Both the position numbers and the translations under genes were made by a program. Under the pieces are notes generated by a model. The model was not told where the DNA came from. It saw nothing but the letters and a program-made list of their open reading frames with translations, and searched no databases. From contig JANLIS010000016.1 of the NCBI GenBank assembly GCA_024653985.1, forward strand, positions 1 to 30,393: a DNA stretch of 30,393 nucleotides. The letters are read 5' to 3'. This DNA comes from Candidatus Roizmanbacteria bacterium. Lineage in GTDB: Bacteria > Patescibacteriota > Microgenomatia > UBA1406 > GWC2-37-13. Positions 7,684 to 14,416 of the stretch are shown piece by piece. Position 1 is the stretch's first letter. Every line of letters starts with the position of its first letter.

Positions 7684-7745
7684 TCTATCATGATTTATTT
7701 TCCTTTCCAACAATCTAATCCTCCTATTTTGTAGGTTATAAGCGG

Positions 7746-7774
7746 TTGACACAGAAATTATTTCGTTATTAAAT
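7746..7774 (+). promoter_or_regulatory. Promoter of the REP-associated transposase gene
   Basis: A consensus -35 TTGACA (7746-7751), exactly 17 bases, then TTAAAT (7769-7774). The ATG at 7781 lies six bases further, so the transcript would start at the ATG itself. The 21 bases ending in the -35 (7731-7751) match 118-138, upstream of the first gene of the window, at 16 positions. Confidence 0.5.
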
Positions 7775-7780
7775 TGTTTC

Positions 7781-8383
7781 ATGGTTTTAAAACAACGAAA
7801 ACAAATACGTTTAAAGAAATATGATTATTCAGATGTGGGATGGTATTTCGTAACGATTTGTACGAAAGAAAAGAAAGAATATTTTGGTGAGGTTGTTAAT
7901 AATAAAATGGCGTTAAATGGAAACGGTTTATTAATAAAATCAAATTGGGAAAATTTAATAAATAAATTCAAAATAGAATTGGATGAATTTGTTATCATGC
8001 CAAACCATGTTCATGGTATTGTTATTATTCGACAATCAAATGTTGTAGGGGTTTCATTTATGAAACCCTCAAATTTGGATAATCATGAATTAAATATCAA
8101 AACAAAAATGATAATTTCAAAAACAAATTATCATATGGAATTATTGAACAATAAAAAGGGTTTGATAAATCAAACCCCTACGATCGGATTAATAATCCGG
8201 TATTTTAAATCAAAATGTTCCTATGAATTACATAAAAATGGAATGATTAATGCTTTATGGCAACGTAATTATTATGAACATATCATCCGTAACGAATCGG
8301 ACCTATTTCGGATTCGTCAATATATGCGAGACAATCCAAAAAATTGGGAAACAGATAGAAACAATTCTGAAGATTGGATTTAA
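7781..8383 (+). CDS. REP-associated tyrosine transposase (RAYT, Y1_Tnp / HUH family)
   Basis: RAYTs are single-strand HUH nucleases that recognise a GTAG tetranucleotide followed by a hairpin (REP sequence). The 200-residue product shows the family layout: RKQIRLKKYDYSDVGWYFVTICT at the N-terminus, the HUH motif HVH at residues 76-78 (MPNHVHGIVII), the helix TPTIGLIIRYFKSKCSYELH, and WQRNYYEHIIRN with the likely catalytic Tyr at 164 (or 165). It ends with IRQYMRDNPKNW. It appears intact. The variable region between HVH and the C-terminal part is longer than it needs to be and is encoded partly by two GTAG hairpins in opposite orientation. Family members usually occur as single copies with scattered REPs rather than as jumping insertion sequences. 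Confidence 0.9.
   Translation: MVLKQRKQIRLKKYDYSDVGWYFVTICTKEKKEYFGEVVNNKMALNGNGLLIKSNWENLINKFKIELDEFVIMPNHVHGIVIIRQSNVVGVSFMKPSNLDNHELNIKTKMIISKTNYHMELLNNKKGLINQTPTIGLIIRYFKSKCSYELHKNGMINALWQRNYYEHIIRNESDLFRIRQYMRDNPKNWETDRNNSEDWI
8045..8068 (+). repeat. REP-like GTAG hairpin, family B, copy 1, inside the transposase gene
   Basis: GTAG (8045-8048) is followed by GGGTTTCAT (8049-8057), two T, and ATGAAACCC (8060-8068): a perfect 9-bp stem. It is read through in frame (VVGVSFMKPS). GTAG at the foot of a hairpin is the known recognition signal of RAYT enzymes. Confidence 0.8.
8158..8181 (-). repeat. REP-like GTAG hairpin, family B, copy 2 (inverted), inside the transposase gene
   Basis: On the - strand GTAG (8181-8178) is followed by GGGTTTGAT, two T, and ATCAAACCC. 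Compared with copy 1, one stem pair is swapped (G-C for C-G), which keeps the pairing. It is 113 bases from copy 1 in the opposite orientation, an arrangement like the paired REPs called BIMEs, and encodes KGLINQTPT in the transposase. Confidence 0.8.
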
Positions 8384-8389
8384 TAACTC

Positions 8390-8713
8390 TTACTTTCTAG
8401 CGAGTGCTTCTAGTTTCTTTTTAGCAGGTTTAAAGACTATGCATCCAAAACACTGCGATGGAATTTCGCCTCTTGGGTTAGGAAAATAATCCAACATAAC
8501 TCTAGGTGATGTTAAGGGTTTTTCACCAGCTTCTAATCTTTCATGAGTGCAGTCTGCTAGATCTACATTATGCAGATCGGTCATTATTTGAGTTCCAGGA
8601 TTAATTGCTTGAGCCGCTCCCTCATAGCACTTTAAAGTTCGTGCAATATTTAGGCAATCTTGATAAGAAATTTTACCCTCTTGAATGGCTGCTTCAATTT
8701 CTTGGATATTCAT
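8390..8713 (-). CDS. Hypothetical Cys-containing protein (107 aa)
   Basis: Not recognised. The product starts MNIQEIEAAIQEGKISYQDC and carries five cysteines (about residues 20, 29, 54, 88 and 91, the last two as QCFGC) and a basic tail (KPAKKKLEALARK), which may suggest metal binding. It ends six bases from the convergent transposase gene. A perfect TTGACA lies upstream on the - strand (8747-8742), but TAAAAT (8730-8725) follows after only 11 bases. The same promoter context with a proper 17-base spacer precedes the Cys-containing gene at 25497-25754, so a 6-base loss may have weakened this promoter. I see no convincing protein similarity between the two. Confidence 0.65.
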   Translation of the reverse strand: MNIQEIEAAIQEGKISYQDCLNIARTLKCYEGAAQAINPGTQIMTDLHNVDLADCTHERLEAGEKPLTSPRVMLDYFPNPRGEIPSQCFGCIVFKPAKKKLEALARK

Positions 8714-8786
8714 AATATTGGAGTATTTTACTTCTTCTTCTTGTCAAGCAGATTTATGTTGTTGAGATGCAATAAAAACAGTATTC

Positions 8787-9743
8787 TTATTTAAGATATT
8801 TATTTATATTCGCTTCATGTTCCTCAAGCGTTACCGCATAGTGCATGACGCCCTGGGGATCGGTAATGTAATACCAATAAGGAGTATTAGAATTGGCGTT
8901 AATTACAGCTTCGATCGAGGAGAGAGATGGGGAACAGATAGGTTCGGGAGGCAAACCCGGACGTTTATAAGTGTTATAAGGTGAATCAATTTTAAGATCA
9001 TCTTCTGTTAATTCTTTTTTCCACCAAGATTTTTCAGACGGTTGATAGCCAAGGATGTATTGAACGGTCGCATCAATTTGAAGTGGCCAATCAGCCAAAT
9101 ATCTTTTTAATATAATTCCTGCAATTTTTTCTCTGGTTGCTGGCTGTCTGGCTTCGCGTTCAACAAGTGAAGCTAAGATCAATACTTCTTTTTCGGTCAA
9201 CTTTGATTTTTTCTTGATGTTTTGAATAGCCTTAACAAATTTATCGTTATTTTTTATGATCAAATAGACAGTATCAAACGTGGCATTTTTTGGAACCATA
9301 TAAGTATCCGGGAAAATATACCCTTCATTAGTTTTTCTTACTATTTCTATGCTTGGTATATTGAGCGTTTTTGAGATGATCTCCGCCATCTCTTCCTTCC
9401 TCATTCCCTCAATTAAGGTAATTGAACTGTCAGATGTCCCATGAGTAAGGCTGTTGGCAATTTCATTTGCATCCATATTTAAAGCCAATTGAAATTCTCC
9501 GGCCTGAATCTTTCTCTCGATCCCAAGTCTTTTTACTATCAAATAAAAGATGATCTTGTTACGGATGAAACCTTCACTCTCCAAATTGTTGACTATCGTA
9601 TCAAGCGGTTCGCCGTTTTTGATCAAAAAAACTTTTGTGGCAGTATTTGTTTTATTGACGGGAAGGGAACCCTCACGGTAAAAGAGATAGAATGACACTG
9701 AAGTTAAAATAAACAGAAACAACAATATCTTGATTTTTTTCAT
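8787..9743 (-). CDS. mltG: Endolytic murein transglycosylase MltG (YceG-like)
   Basis: MltG cuts nascent glycan strands next to the membrane and is thought to end polymerisation. The 318 aa product has an N-terminal membrane anchor (KILLFLFILTSVSFYLFY), a LysM-like region around residues 40-85, then the YceG catalytic domain with EGMRKEEMAEII, GYIFPDTY, the active-site segment LASLVEREA (probable catalytic E195), LQIDATVQY and SPYNTYKRPGLPPEPICSP, ending with a conserved YWYYITDP..HYAVTLEEH block. It is read after murJ and the phosphorylase on the same strand, separated from the latter by a long inverted repeat. It may be cotranscribed with murJ, which fits a shared role in wall synthesis. 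Confidence 0.93.
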   Translation of the reverse strand: MKKIKILLFLFILTSVSFYLFYREGSLPVNKTNTATKVFLIKNGEPLDTIVNNLESEGFIRNKIIFYLIVKRLGIERKIQAGEFQLALNMDANEIANSLTHGTSDSSITLIEGMRKEEMAEIISKTLNIPSIEIVRKTNEGYIFPDTYMVPKNATFDTVYLIIKNNDKFVKAIQNIKKKSKLTEKEVLILASLVEREARQPATREKIAGIILKRYLADWPLQIDATVQYILGYQPSEKSWWKKELTEDDLKIDSPYNTYKRPGLPPEPICSPSLSSIEAVINANSNTPYWYYITDPQGVMHYAVTLEEHEANINKYLK

Positions 9744-9747
9744 AGCT

Positions 9748-9866
9748 TTTAAAGGTTAAAGATTAAATATTAATTTTTAAAGAAATATTAAACGTATTAA
9801 TTTTTAAATTTTAAACGTTTAATCTTTAATATTTATTTAACATTTAACTTTTAAGATTTAATAATT
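9748..9866 (-). repeat. Long AT-rich inverted repeat between the phosphorylase gene and mltG
   Basis: The whole 125-base spacer is two arms built from TTAAA/ATTAAA words. A perfect 12-bp stem joins TTAAAGATTAAA (9756-9767) to 9818-9829, and further imperfect pairing extends outward (AAAGGTTAAA with TTTAACTTTT). It contains the same 18-base sequence, AAAGGTTAAAGATTAAAT (9751-9768), as the pnp-ftsK spacer. Confidence 0.75.
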
Positions 9867-9868
9867 TC

Positions 9869-11125
9869 TTATTCTATCTTAAATATCGGCAAATTCTTTA
9901 ACGTTGCCTCGGCTTCCTTTAATCTATATTTATCTTCTGAATATAATGTAAAAATGACCTCGTTTTTACTGACGGAATGGTCAAGTTTTTTCAATAAATA
10001 TATTCCTGCCTTTTTATCATCAGGCGCACCTAAAATCTTTGCCACTGTGTTCAGGTTATGATTATCTATATCTTTAATTTTACCAGATTTAGAAGATCTG
10101 ACATCAAACTTATTTTTAGCTAATTCCAGAGAATCGGAAGTGATCTTATGAACGCCTCCTTGGTTTTTTACAATTTCTTGAAATTTTGTTAAGGCAGCTC
10201 CTGATTCAAGAATTTTTCTTGCTTCGTCCTCACCGTTTTTTTTGATCTTTTTCTCTTTATAACAAAGATCTAGCAATTTTCCTGCCAACCTCAAGGATTT
10301 CGCTTCTAGACGCAGAGGTCGATCTGTTTTTTGTTCTAAAACGTACAAAACATCCCTAACTTCCAAAATCGGACCAATACCTCTTCCGGCCGGCTCAAGA
10401 GTTTCATTTACGTCACATGTTACTTTTATTCCAAAGTGGTTAGCTAAATTTTTGAATTTTTTTGCCACTTCTTCTCCGTCAGAAAAACGGTGTATTTTGG
10501 CGGTTTTTCCTATGGGTATATCCAAGACCAAATGTGTCGTACCGGCGGCGACCTTTTTTGCCATTACCGAAATAATGATCTTATCGAACGATTCAAAAGC
10601 AAGCGGTTCTTCAACACGAATTATAATGTCGTCTGCTGGAGCAATGCCAAGTTTACCATTCCAGGCGATGCAGCCACCGACTTTGTTAACGATTTTAGCT
10701 ATTTCTTTGGGAGTAAATTCTACTTTGGCTACTGCTTCCATGACGTCAGCGGTTCCCGCAGGAGTTGTAATTGCGCGAGAAGAAATTTTTGGTATCTTAA
10801 AGCCGGCGGCAGCAACAATCGGGACAATGATCATTGTCGTCCTGGTGCCGGCGATCCCGCCGACCGAGTGTTTGTCAGCTATCAACCCTTTAAATTTAAG
10901 CTTGTTTCCTGTTTCAACCATGGCTTTGGTAAAGTAAAAAAGCTCTTGGGGAGTATACCCTTCTTTAAATGATGAAGCTACAAAATAAGTTGTCAGGACG
11001 TCAGAAAGTTTTTCTTGTGAAATTTCGTCCATCACGGCATATATTTCTCTATAGCTTAATTTTTTTCCCAAAAGTTTTTTCTGAATAGACTCGATCGCCA
11101 ATAATTTTTCTTTATCATCATTCAT
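9869..11125 (-). CDS. AMP phosphorylase-like / thymidine phosphorylase family protein, short form
   Basis: Members cleave nucleosides or nucleoside monophosphates with phosphate. The signature KHSVGGIAGTRTTMIIVP (residues 85-102), SSRAITTPAGTADVME (116-131), GGCIAWNGKLGIAPADD and KKVAAGTTHLVLDIPIG are of the archaeal AMP phosphorylase type (archaeal families have KHSIGGVPGNRTT). They are unlike ordinary bacterial thymidine phosphorylase (KHSTGGVGD). In archaea and many CPR bacteria AMP phosphorylase feeds ribose-1,5-bisphosphate to a RuBisCO pathway. However, archaeal enzymes are about 500 aa with an extra N-terminal domain of about 80 residues that is absent from this 418 aa protein, so AMP specificity is not certain. 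Its ATG lies inside the end of murJ (8-base overlap), implying coupled translation. Confidence 0.85.
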   Translation of the reverse strand: MNDDKEKLLAIESIQKKLLGKKLSYREIYAVMDEISQEKLSDVLTTYFVASSFKEGYTPQELFYFTKAMVETGNKLKFKGLIADKHSVGGIAGTRTTMIIVPIVAAAGFKIPKISSRAITTPAGTADVMEAVAKVEFTPKEIAKIVNKVGGCIAWNGKLGIAPADDIIIRVEEPLAFESFDKIIISVMAKKVAAGTTHLVLDIPIGKTAKIHRFSDGEEVAKKFKNLANHFGIKVTCDVNETLEPAGRGIGPILEVRDVLYVLEQKTDRPLRLEAKSLRLAGKLLDLCYKEKKIKKNGEDEARKILESGAALTKFQEIVKNQGGVHKITSDSLELAKNKFDVRSSKSGKIKDIDNHNLNTVAKILGAPDDKKAGIYLLKKLDHSVSKNEVIFTLYSEDKYRLKEAEATLKNLPIFKIE

Positions 11126-12746
11126 ATTGAATATAAATCTCTGTAAATTTTTTCTGATACTCCTTTAATTTCAAAATGAGGGAGGTCAGAAGATATATTT
11201 CTTTTATATTAAATAGCCAGGATAGAAATAAATATAGGATAAAATGTATAAGCGATATGACAGATAAGAGGAAAAAGACATTGATAGTTCGACTGGTGTC
11301 AAATATCAATCCATCGAGCAATTTCATCGAAAAATAACTGACAAAAGCTGAGAGAAAAGCCGAAAAAAACATCTTTCCTATCTCAACAAAAATAGTTTTT
11401 AGTCCCAAACCTTTGAGCTTTGAAGAAATAATTATAAAAAGGATAGAAGAATTAAAGATCATGCTTATTGAAAATGACAATGCCAAAGACCAAACCGGTA
11501 GATGAAAAATAAAAATAGAAGATAAGCTCAAAATGGTATTTATTAGAATTGAAAAGATGCTAACGTAAAAGGGGGTACGACTATCATGCATACTATAAAA
11601 ACAGCGTGTTAAAAAATAATAACATCCGTGAAAAGGTAGAGATATGGAAAAATACGATAAAGTAACAGCGGTCGAGACCGTGGATTCCCAATCAAATTTT
11701 TGACCACCAAAGAACAAGCGCACCAGTGGTGTACGGGCAAATATGAAAAAAAATGCTATCGGAACGGTCAAGTAGAATAAGTTCAAAATCGAATCCGAAA
11801 TTATCTTTTTAAATTCCTCGGTCTTTTTTTCTTGGAACATCTCAGTTAGATACGGAAGGGAAGCCTGTCCAAAGGCAATCCCGATCACTGATACTGGCAA
11901 CAACTGCAAATGTTGGGCTAGGTAAAAAAAGGTATAGGCACCTGAACCTAAAAAAGTTGTCAATGTTAGGTCAATGGTAGCATCAATTTGGGCAACGATC
12001 ACCGTAAAAGCTCTCGGAATGACCATTTTAATAAATTCTGTTAAGCCCTTAGTTCTTTTCAAAATAAATTGATAGTTAAAATCAGAATTAAAAAACAATG
12101 GAATTTGAATTACAAAAAGAAAAAAGGCTCCGATAACTACACCCCATATTGGAGCAAAAAGTGACAATGTGGAATAAAGAAAAATGGTCGTTAAAATAAT
12201 AGCTAAGTTATAAATTATTGGAGCTAAAGCCGATAAAAAGAAAGTTTTGTTTGCTTGACCAATCCCGGTTAAAAAATTACCTAAAACGAAAAATGGCAAC
12301 TGGCCTAAGAGCAGTAGTCGGGAAAGACTGATTATTTTTTCCATTTTGACAACGTCATACCCTGGCGTTAAGGCCGGTATGATCTGATTGAGAAATAGTG
12401 AAACAATAACAACAAATATAGTTAAGAGAATAAAAATAAGATTAATTATCGAAGAAATATTTTCTGAAAGCTCTTTCTTGTTTTCCTTATATCTTAAATA
12501 GATAGGAATAAAAGTTGAAGTTAATGCTCCTGTTATCAGGATCTCAAAGATTATGTCAGGAATACGGAATGACGCAAAGAATATATCAAGTTCCTCCTTA
12601 TTAAAGTAACCTGCAAGAATCCTGTAGCGTAAAAACCCTGAAAGGCTTGTCAGGACGATCATAAAAGATAAAAGGACGGCTGAAGAAAATATACTTTTTT
12701 GCTTAGAAAATATGAAGTCCTGGGTTTTCTTTAATAATCTTTCCAC
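11118..12746 (-). CDS. murJ: Lipid II flippase MurJ (MviN family)
   Basis: MurJ moves lipid II across the membrane. The 542 aa product has the MATE-like multi-span pattern of about 14 hydrophobic segments. Family features include SLSGFLRYRILAGYFNKEELDIFFASFRIPD near the N-terminus, GALTSTFIPIYLRYKENK, the central AFTVIVAQIDATIDLTLTTFLG and GSGAYTFFYLAQHLQLLPVSVIGIAFGQASLPYL. The start is a GTG, chosen because an extended -10 (TGG-TATACT, 12761-12753 on this strand) ends six bases upstream, so the transcript would begin on the GTG. It is divergent from mraZ, sharing an 85-base promoter region, and overlaps the downstream phosphorylase gene by eight bases. Confidence 0.93.
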   Translation of the reverse strand: MERLLKKTQDFIFSKQKSIFSSAVLLSFMIVLTSLSGFLRYRILAGYFNKEELDIFFASFRIPDIIFEILITGALTSTFIPIYLRYKENKKELSENISSIINLIFILLTIFVVIVSLFLNQIIPALTPGYDVVKMEKIISLSRLLLLGQLPFFVLGNFLTGIGQANKTFFLSALAPIIYNLAIILTTIFLYSTLSLFAPIWGVVIGAFFLFVIQIPLFFNSDFNYQFILKRTKGLTEFIKMVIPRAFTVIVAQIDATIDLTLTTFLGSGAYTFFYLAQHLQLLPVSVIGIAFGQASLPYLTEMFQEKKTEEFKKIISDSILNLFYLTVPIAFFFIFARTPLVRLFFGGQKFDWESTVSTAVTLSYFSISLPFHGCYYFLTRCFYSMHDSRTPFYVSIFSILINTILSLSSIFIFHLPVWSLALSFSISMIFNSSILFIIISSKLKGLGLKTIFVEIGKMFFSAFLSAFVSYFSMKLLDGLIFDTSRTINVFFLLSVISLIHFILYLFLSWLFNIKEIYLLTSLILKLKEYQKKFTEIYIQYE

Positions 12747-12752
12747 AAGGAA

Positions 12753-12761
12753 AGTATACCA
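12753..12761 (-). promoter_or_regulatory. murJ extended -10 promoter
   Basis: On the - strand TGG precedes TATACT (12758-12753), and the GTG start at 12746 follows after six bases. No good -35 is visible at the normal distance, which is common with extended -10 elements. Confidence 0.55.
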
Positions 12762-12794
12762 CTTTATTTTTAGGTGATTTGTGGTTAAATACGC

Positions 12795-12823
12795 TTGACA
12801 ACTTGCTAAATATGGTTGATAAT
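12795..12823 (+). promoter_or_regulatory. mraZ (dcw cluster) promoter
   Basis: A consensus TTGACA (12795-12800), exactly 17 bases, then GATAAT (12818-12823). The ATG at 12832 follows after eight bases, so the leader would be about two bases. This is the strongest promoter in the window at the head of a long cluster. Confidence 0.7.
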
Positions 12824-12845
12824 GGAATCATATGGTGTTTTTTGG
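12813..12845 (+). promoter_or_regulatory. Probable MraZ operator: four TGG boxes at 10-bp spacing
   Basis: TGG occurs at 12813, 12823, 12833 and 12843, exactly one helical turn apart, within ATGGTTGAT, ATGGAATCA, ATGGTGTTT and TTGGTGAAT. They span the -10 box and the first codons of mraZ. E. coli MraZ is known to bind TGGGN repeats with 10-bp period at its own promoter, and Mycoplasma MraZ binds 10-base repeats too. Binding here would block RNA polymerase, giving negative autoregulation. This assignment is inference. Confidence 0.6.
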
Positions 12846-13227
12846 TGAATATCAAATTAATTTCTCAGGTTCCGGACGTTTGTTATTACCAAAAAAAGTT
12901 AGAGAACTTTTAAAAGGTAATACTTTTATTCTAACAAAAGGATTTGGAAACTGTTTGTCCGGATACGATAAGGACGATTGGGAAAAAAGAGCTTCTGAAC
13001 TGCTAAATCCGTCTTTACTCCAACCGACAGATATGGACAACAGACGATATGTTTTTTCTTCGCTAGTCTACTTAGAAATTGATGAGCAAGGGCGATTTGT
13101 AGTCCCAAAAAACTTATTAGAGTATGGTCAGTTAAGTGATAAAGTCGTCATTATTGGAGTAGGAGACCATTTTGAGATATGGGAAGCAAGTAAGTGGGAA
13201 AGCTATGTAAAGAAAGTTAAAAGTTAG
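12832..13227 (+). CDS. mraZ: Transcriptional regulator MraZ
   Basis: MraZ is the conserved first gene of dcw clusters, a ring-shaped DNA-binding protein that usually represses its own cluster. The 131 aa product has the two expected SpoVT/AbrB-like swapped-hairpin halves: FFGEYQINFSGSGRLLLPKK at the N-terminus and YLEIDEQGRFVVPKNLLEY at about residues 81-99, with FEIWEASKWESY near the end. Four regularly spaced TGG boxes over its promoter and start are the likely operator. Its last codons (KVKS and TAG) lie in an AAAAGT-rich repeat that runs into the spacer. The ATG is supported by a promoter ending eight bases upstream. Confidence 0.93.
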   Translation: MVFFGEYQINFSGSGRLLLPKKVRELLKGNTFILTKGFGNCLSGYDKDDWEKRASELLNPSLLQPTDMDNRRYVFSSLVYLEIDEQGRFVVPKNLLEYGQLSDKVVIIGVGDHFEIWEASKWESYVKKVKS

Positions 13228-13306
13228 AAGTCAAAAGGCAAAAGTTCAAGTAAAAAGTCAAAAGTATTAAAACTTTTTAATTTTGACTTTAAATTTTGAA
13301 TTTTTT
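13213..13306 (+). repeat. Inverted repeat of AAAAGTC-type words between mraZ and rsmH
   Basis: The left arm is a run of loosely repeated words (AAAAGTT, AAGTC, AAAAGGC, AAAAGTTC, AAAAAGTC) that starts within the last mraZ codons. AAAGTCAAAA (13254-13263) pairs perfectly with TTTTGACTTT (13281-13290). The right arm runs to the rsmH ATG. It may be a transcript-level structure, since the two genes are probably cotranscribed. Confidence 0.65.
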
Positions 13307-13307
13307 T

Positions 13308-14141
13308 ATGCACACACCAGTTTTATTAGATCAGGTAATGATAGCTTTAGAAATAAAGAAAGATGGGCTATACGTTGACGCAACTTTTGGTGAAGGCGGT
13401 TACAGTCAAGCGATTGTAAATGCCGGTGGAAAAGTATTAGCGCTTGATCTTGATCAATCCCAGATAAGCAATAGTCAATTATCGATGAGCGATCTTAAAT
13501 TGGTGGAGGGAAATTTTGGGGATATTGAAAAAATTGCTAAGGAGAATAGTTTTTATCCAGTAGACGGAGTTGTTTTTGACCTCGGGTTATCGATGCGGCA
13601 GATAAATCAGTCAGGTAGGGGATTTTCCTTTAAGCGACTAAACGAACCCTTAGATATGAGAATGAGCTTAAAAACTGAAATGACAGCCAAATATCTGTTG
13701 AATCATTTATCTGAGGCTGAACTATACGAGGTTTTTGCCAAGAATTCCGAAGAGATCAATTCGCAGAAGATCGCACGGGAAATTGTCGTCAGACGTTCAT
13801 TCAAAAAGTTAGAAATAGTTGGAAATTTAATAAATTGTATTGACCACGCAATCGGTGAACCTGACAACAATGTTTATAAACGAATTTTTCAGGCATTACG
13901 GATTCAGGTCAATGAAGAATTTAAGAATCTAAAAAAAGGTCTTGACGGAGCGGCAAAAATAATCAAAAACGACGGAAAAATAGCTATTGTTACATTTCAT
14001 TCCTTGGAAGATCGAATTGTAAAGAATTTTTCACGATCACAGGGTTTAAAACTTTTAGATAAAAAACCGATCATGAACCGCAGAGGAAGAAACTTTGAAA
14101 AATCTGCGAAATTAAGATTGATCGGCAAAAAAATAATATGA
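13308..14141 (+). CDS. rsmH: 16S rRNA m4C1402 methyltransferase RsmH (MraW)
   Basis: RsmH uses S-adenosylmethionine to methylate N4 of C1402 in the ribosomal P site. The ATG at 13308 (MHTPVLLDQV) matches the usual start of the family. A TTG 12 bases upstream is possible but unneeded. Motifs in the 277 aa product include VDATFGEGGYSQAI (the SAM-binding loop), ALDLDQ, VVFDLGLSMRQINQSGRGFSF, LDMRM, QALRIQVNEEF and IAIVTFHSLEDRIVKNF, all characteristic. The stop overlaps the ftsL start (ATGA), indicating coupling. Length is slightly short of the typical 300-315. Confidence 0.95.
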   Translation: MHTPVLLDQVMIALEIKKDGLYVDATFGEGGYSQAIVNAGGKVLALDLDQSQISNSQLSMSDLKLVEGNFGDIEKIAKENSFYPVDGVVFDLGLSMRQINQSGRGFSFKRLNEPLDMRMSLKTEMTAKYLLNHLSEAELYEVFAKNSEEINSQKIAREIVVRRSFKKLEIVGNLINCIDHAIGEPDNNVYKRIFQALRIQVNEEFKNLKKGLDGAAKIIKNDGKIAIVTFHSLEDRIVKNFSRSQGLKLLDKKPIMNRRGRNFEKSAKLRLIGKKII

Positions 14142-14413
14142 AAAATATATTTATAAAAACAACTGGATTGATAATGACAGGATTGATTATTGCCAATCTA
14201 TTTGTGGTAATTTCTGGCATTGTCATTAGCGATGAAATTAATAACTTCGAAAAGAAAACCGACAGTCTTCATAAAGTGAACTTAACCTTGGAAAAGGAAG
14301 TGGCAAATCTCGGTTCCTTAAAATTTGCTCAAGAGCAGGCTAAAGAATTTGGTTTTACAAATTCGACAGCTCCTCAATATATAGATCAATTAAAATACGC
14401 ATACGTTAAATAG
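14138..14413 (+). CDS. ftsL: FtsL-like cell division protein
   Basis: FtsL is a short bitopic protein that joins FtsB/DivIC and FtsQ and activates FtsW-FtsI at the septum. The 91 aa product has a short cytoplasmic N-terminus (MKNIFIKTT), one membrane span (LIMTGLIIANLFVVISGIVI), then a coiled-coil-like stretch of heptads (INNFEKKTDSLHKVNLTLEKEVANL) and a short tail. The sequence itself is not strongly conserved in this family. The call rests on topology, size, and the position between rsmH and ftsI, with ATGA overlap to rsmH and a three-base gap to ftsI. Confidence 0.8.
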   Translation: MKNIFIKTTGLIMTGLIIANLFVVISGIVISDEINNFEKKTDSLHKVNLTLEKEVANLGSLKFAQEQAKEFGFTNSTAPQYIDQLKYAYVK

Positions 14414-14416
14414 TCC

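Noticed and set aside
10452..10972. Two overlapping + strand frames of about 160 codons
   Set aside because: They lie wholly inside the phosphorylase gene on the other strand, which has strong family motifs. Their translations show no domain and are shadow frames.
13296..13307. TTG start for rsmH giving MNFF before MHTPVLL
   Set aside because: The family usually begins near HTPVLL, and ATG 13308 is the better codon.
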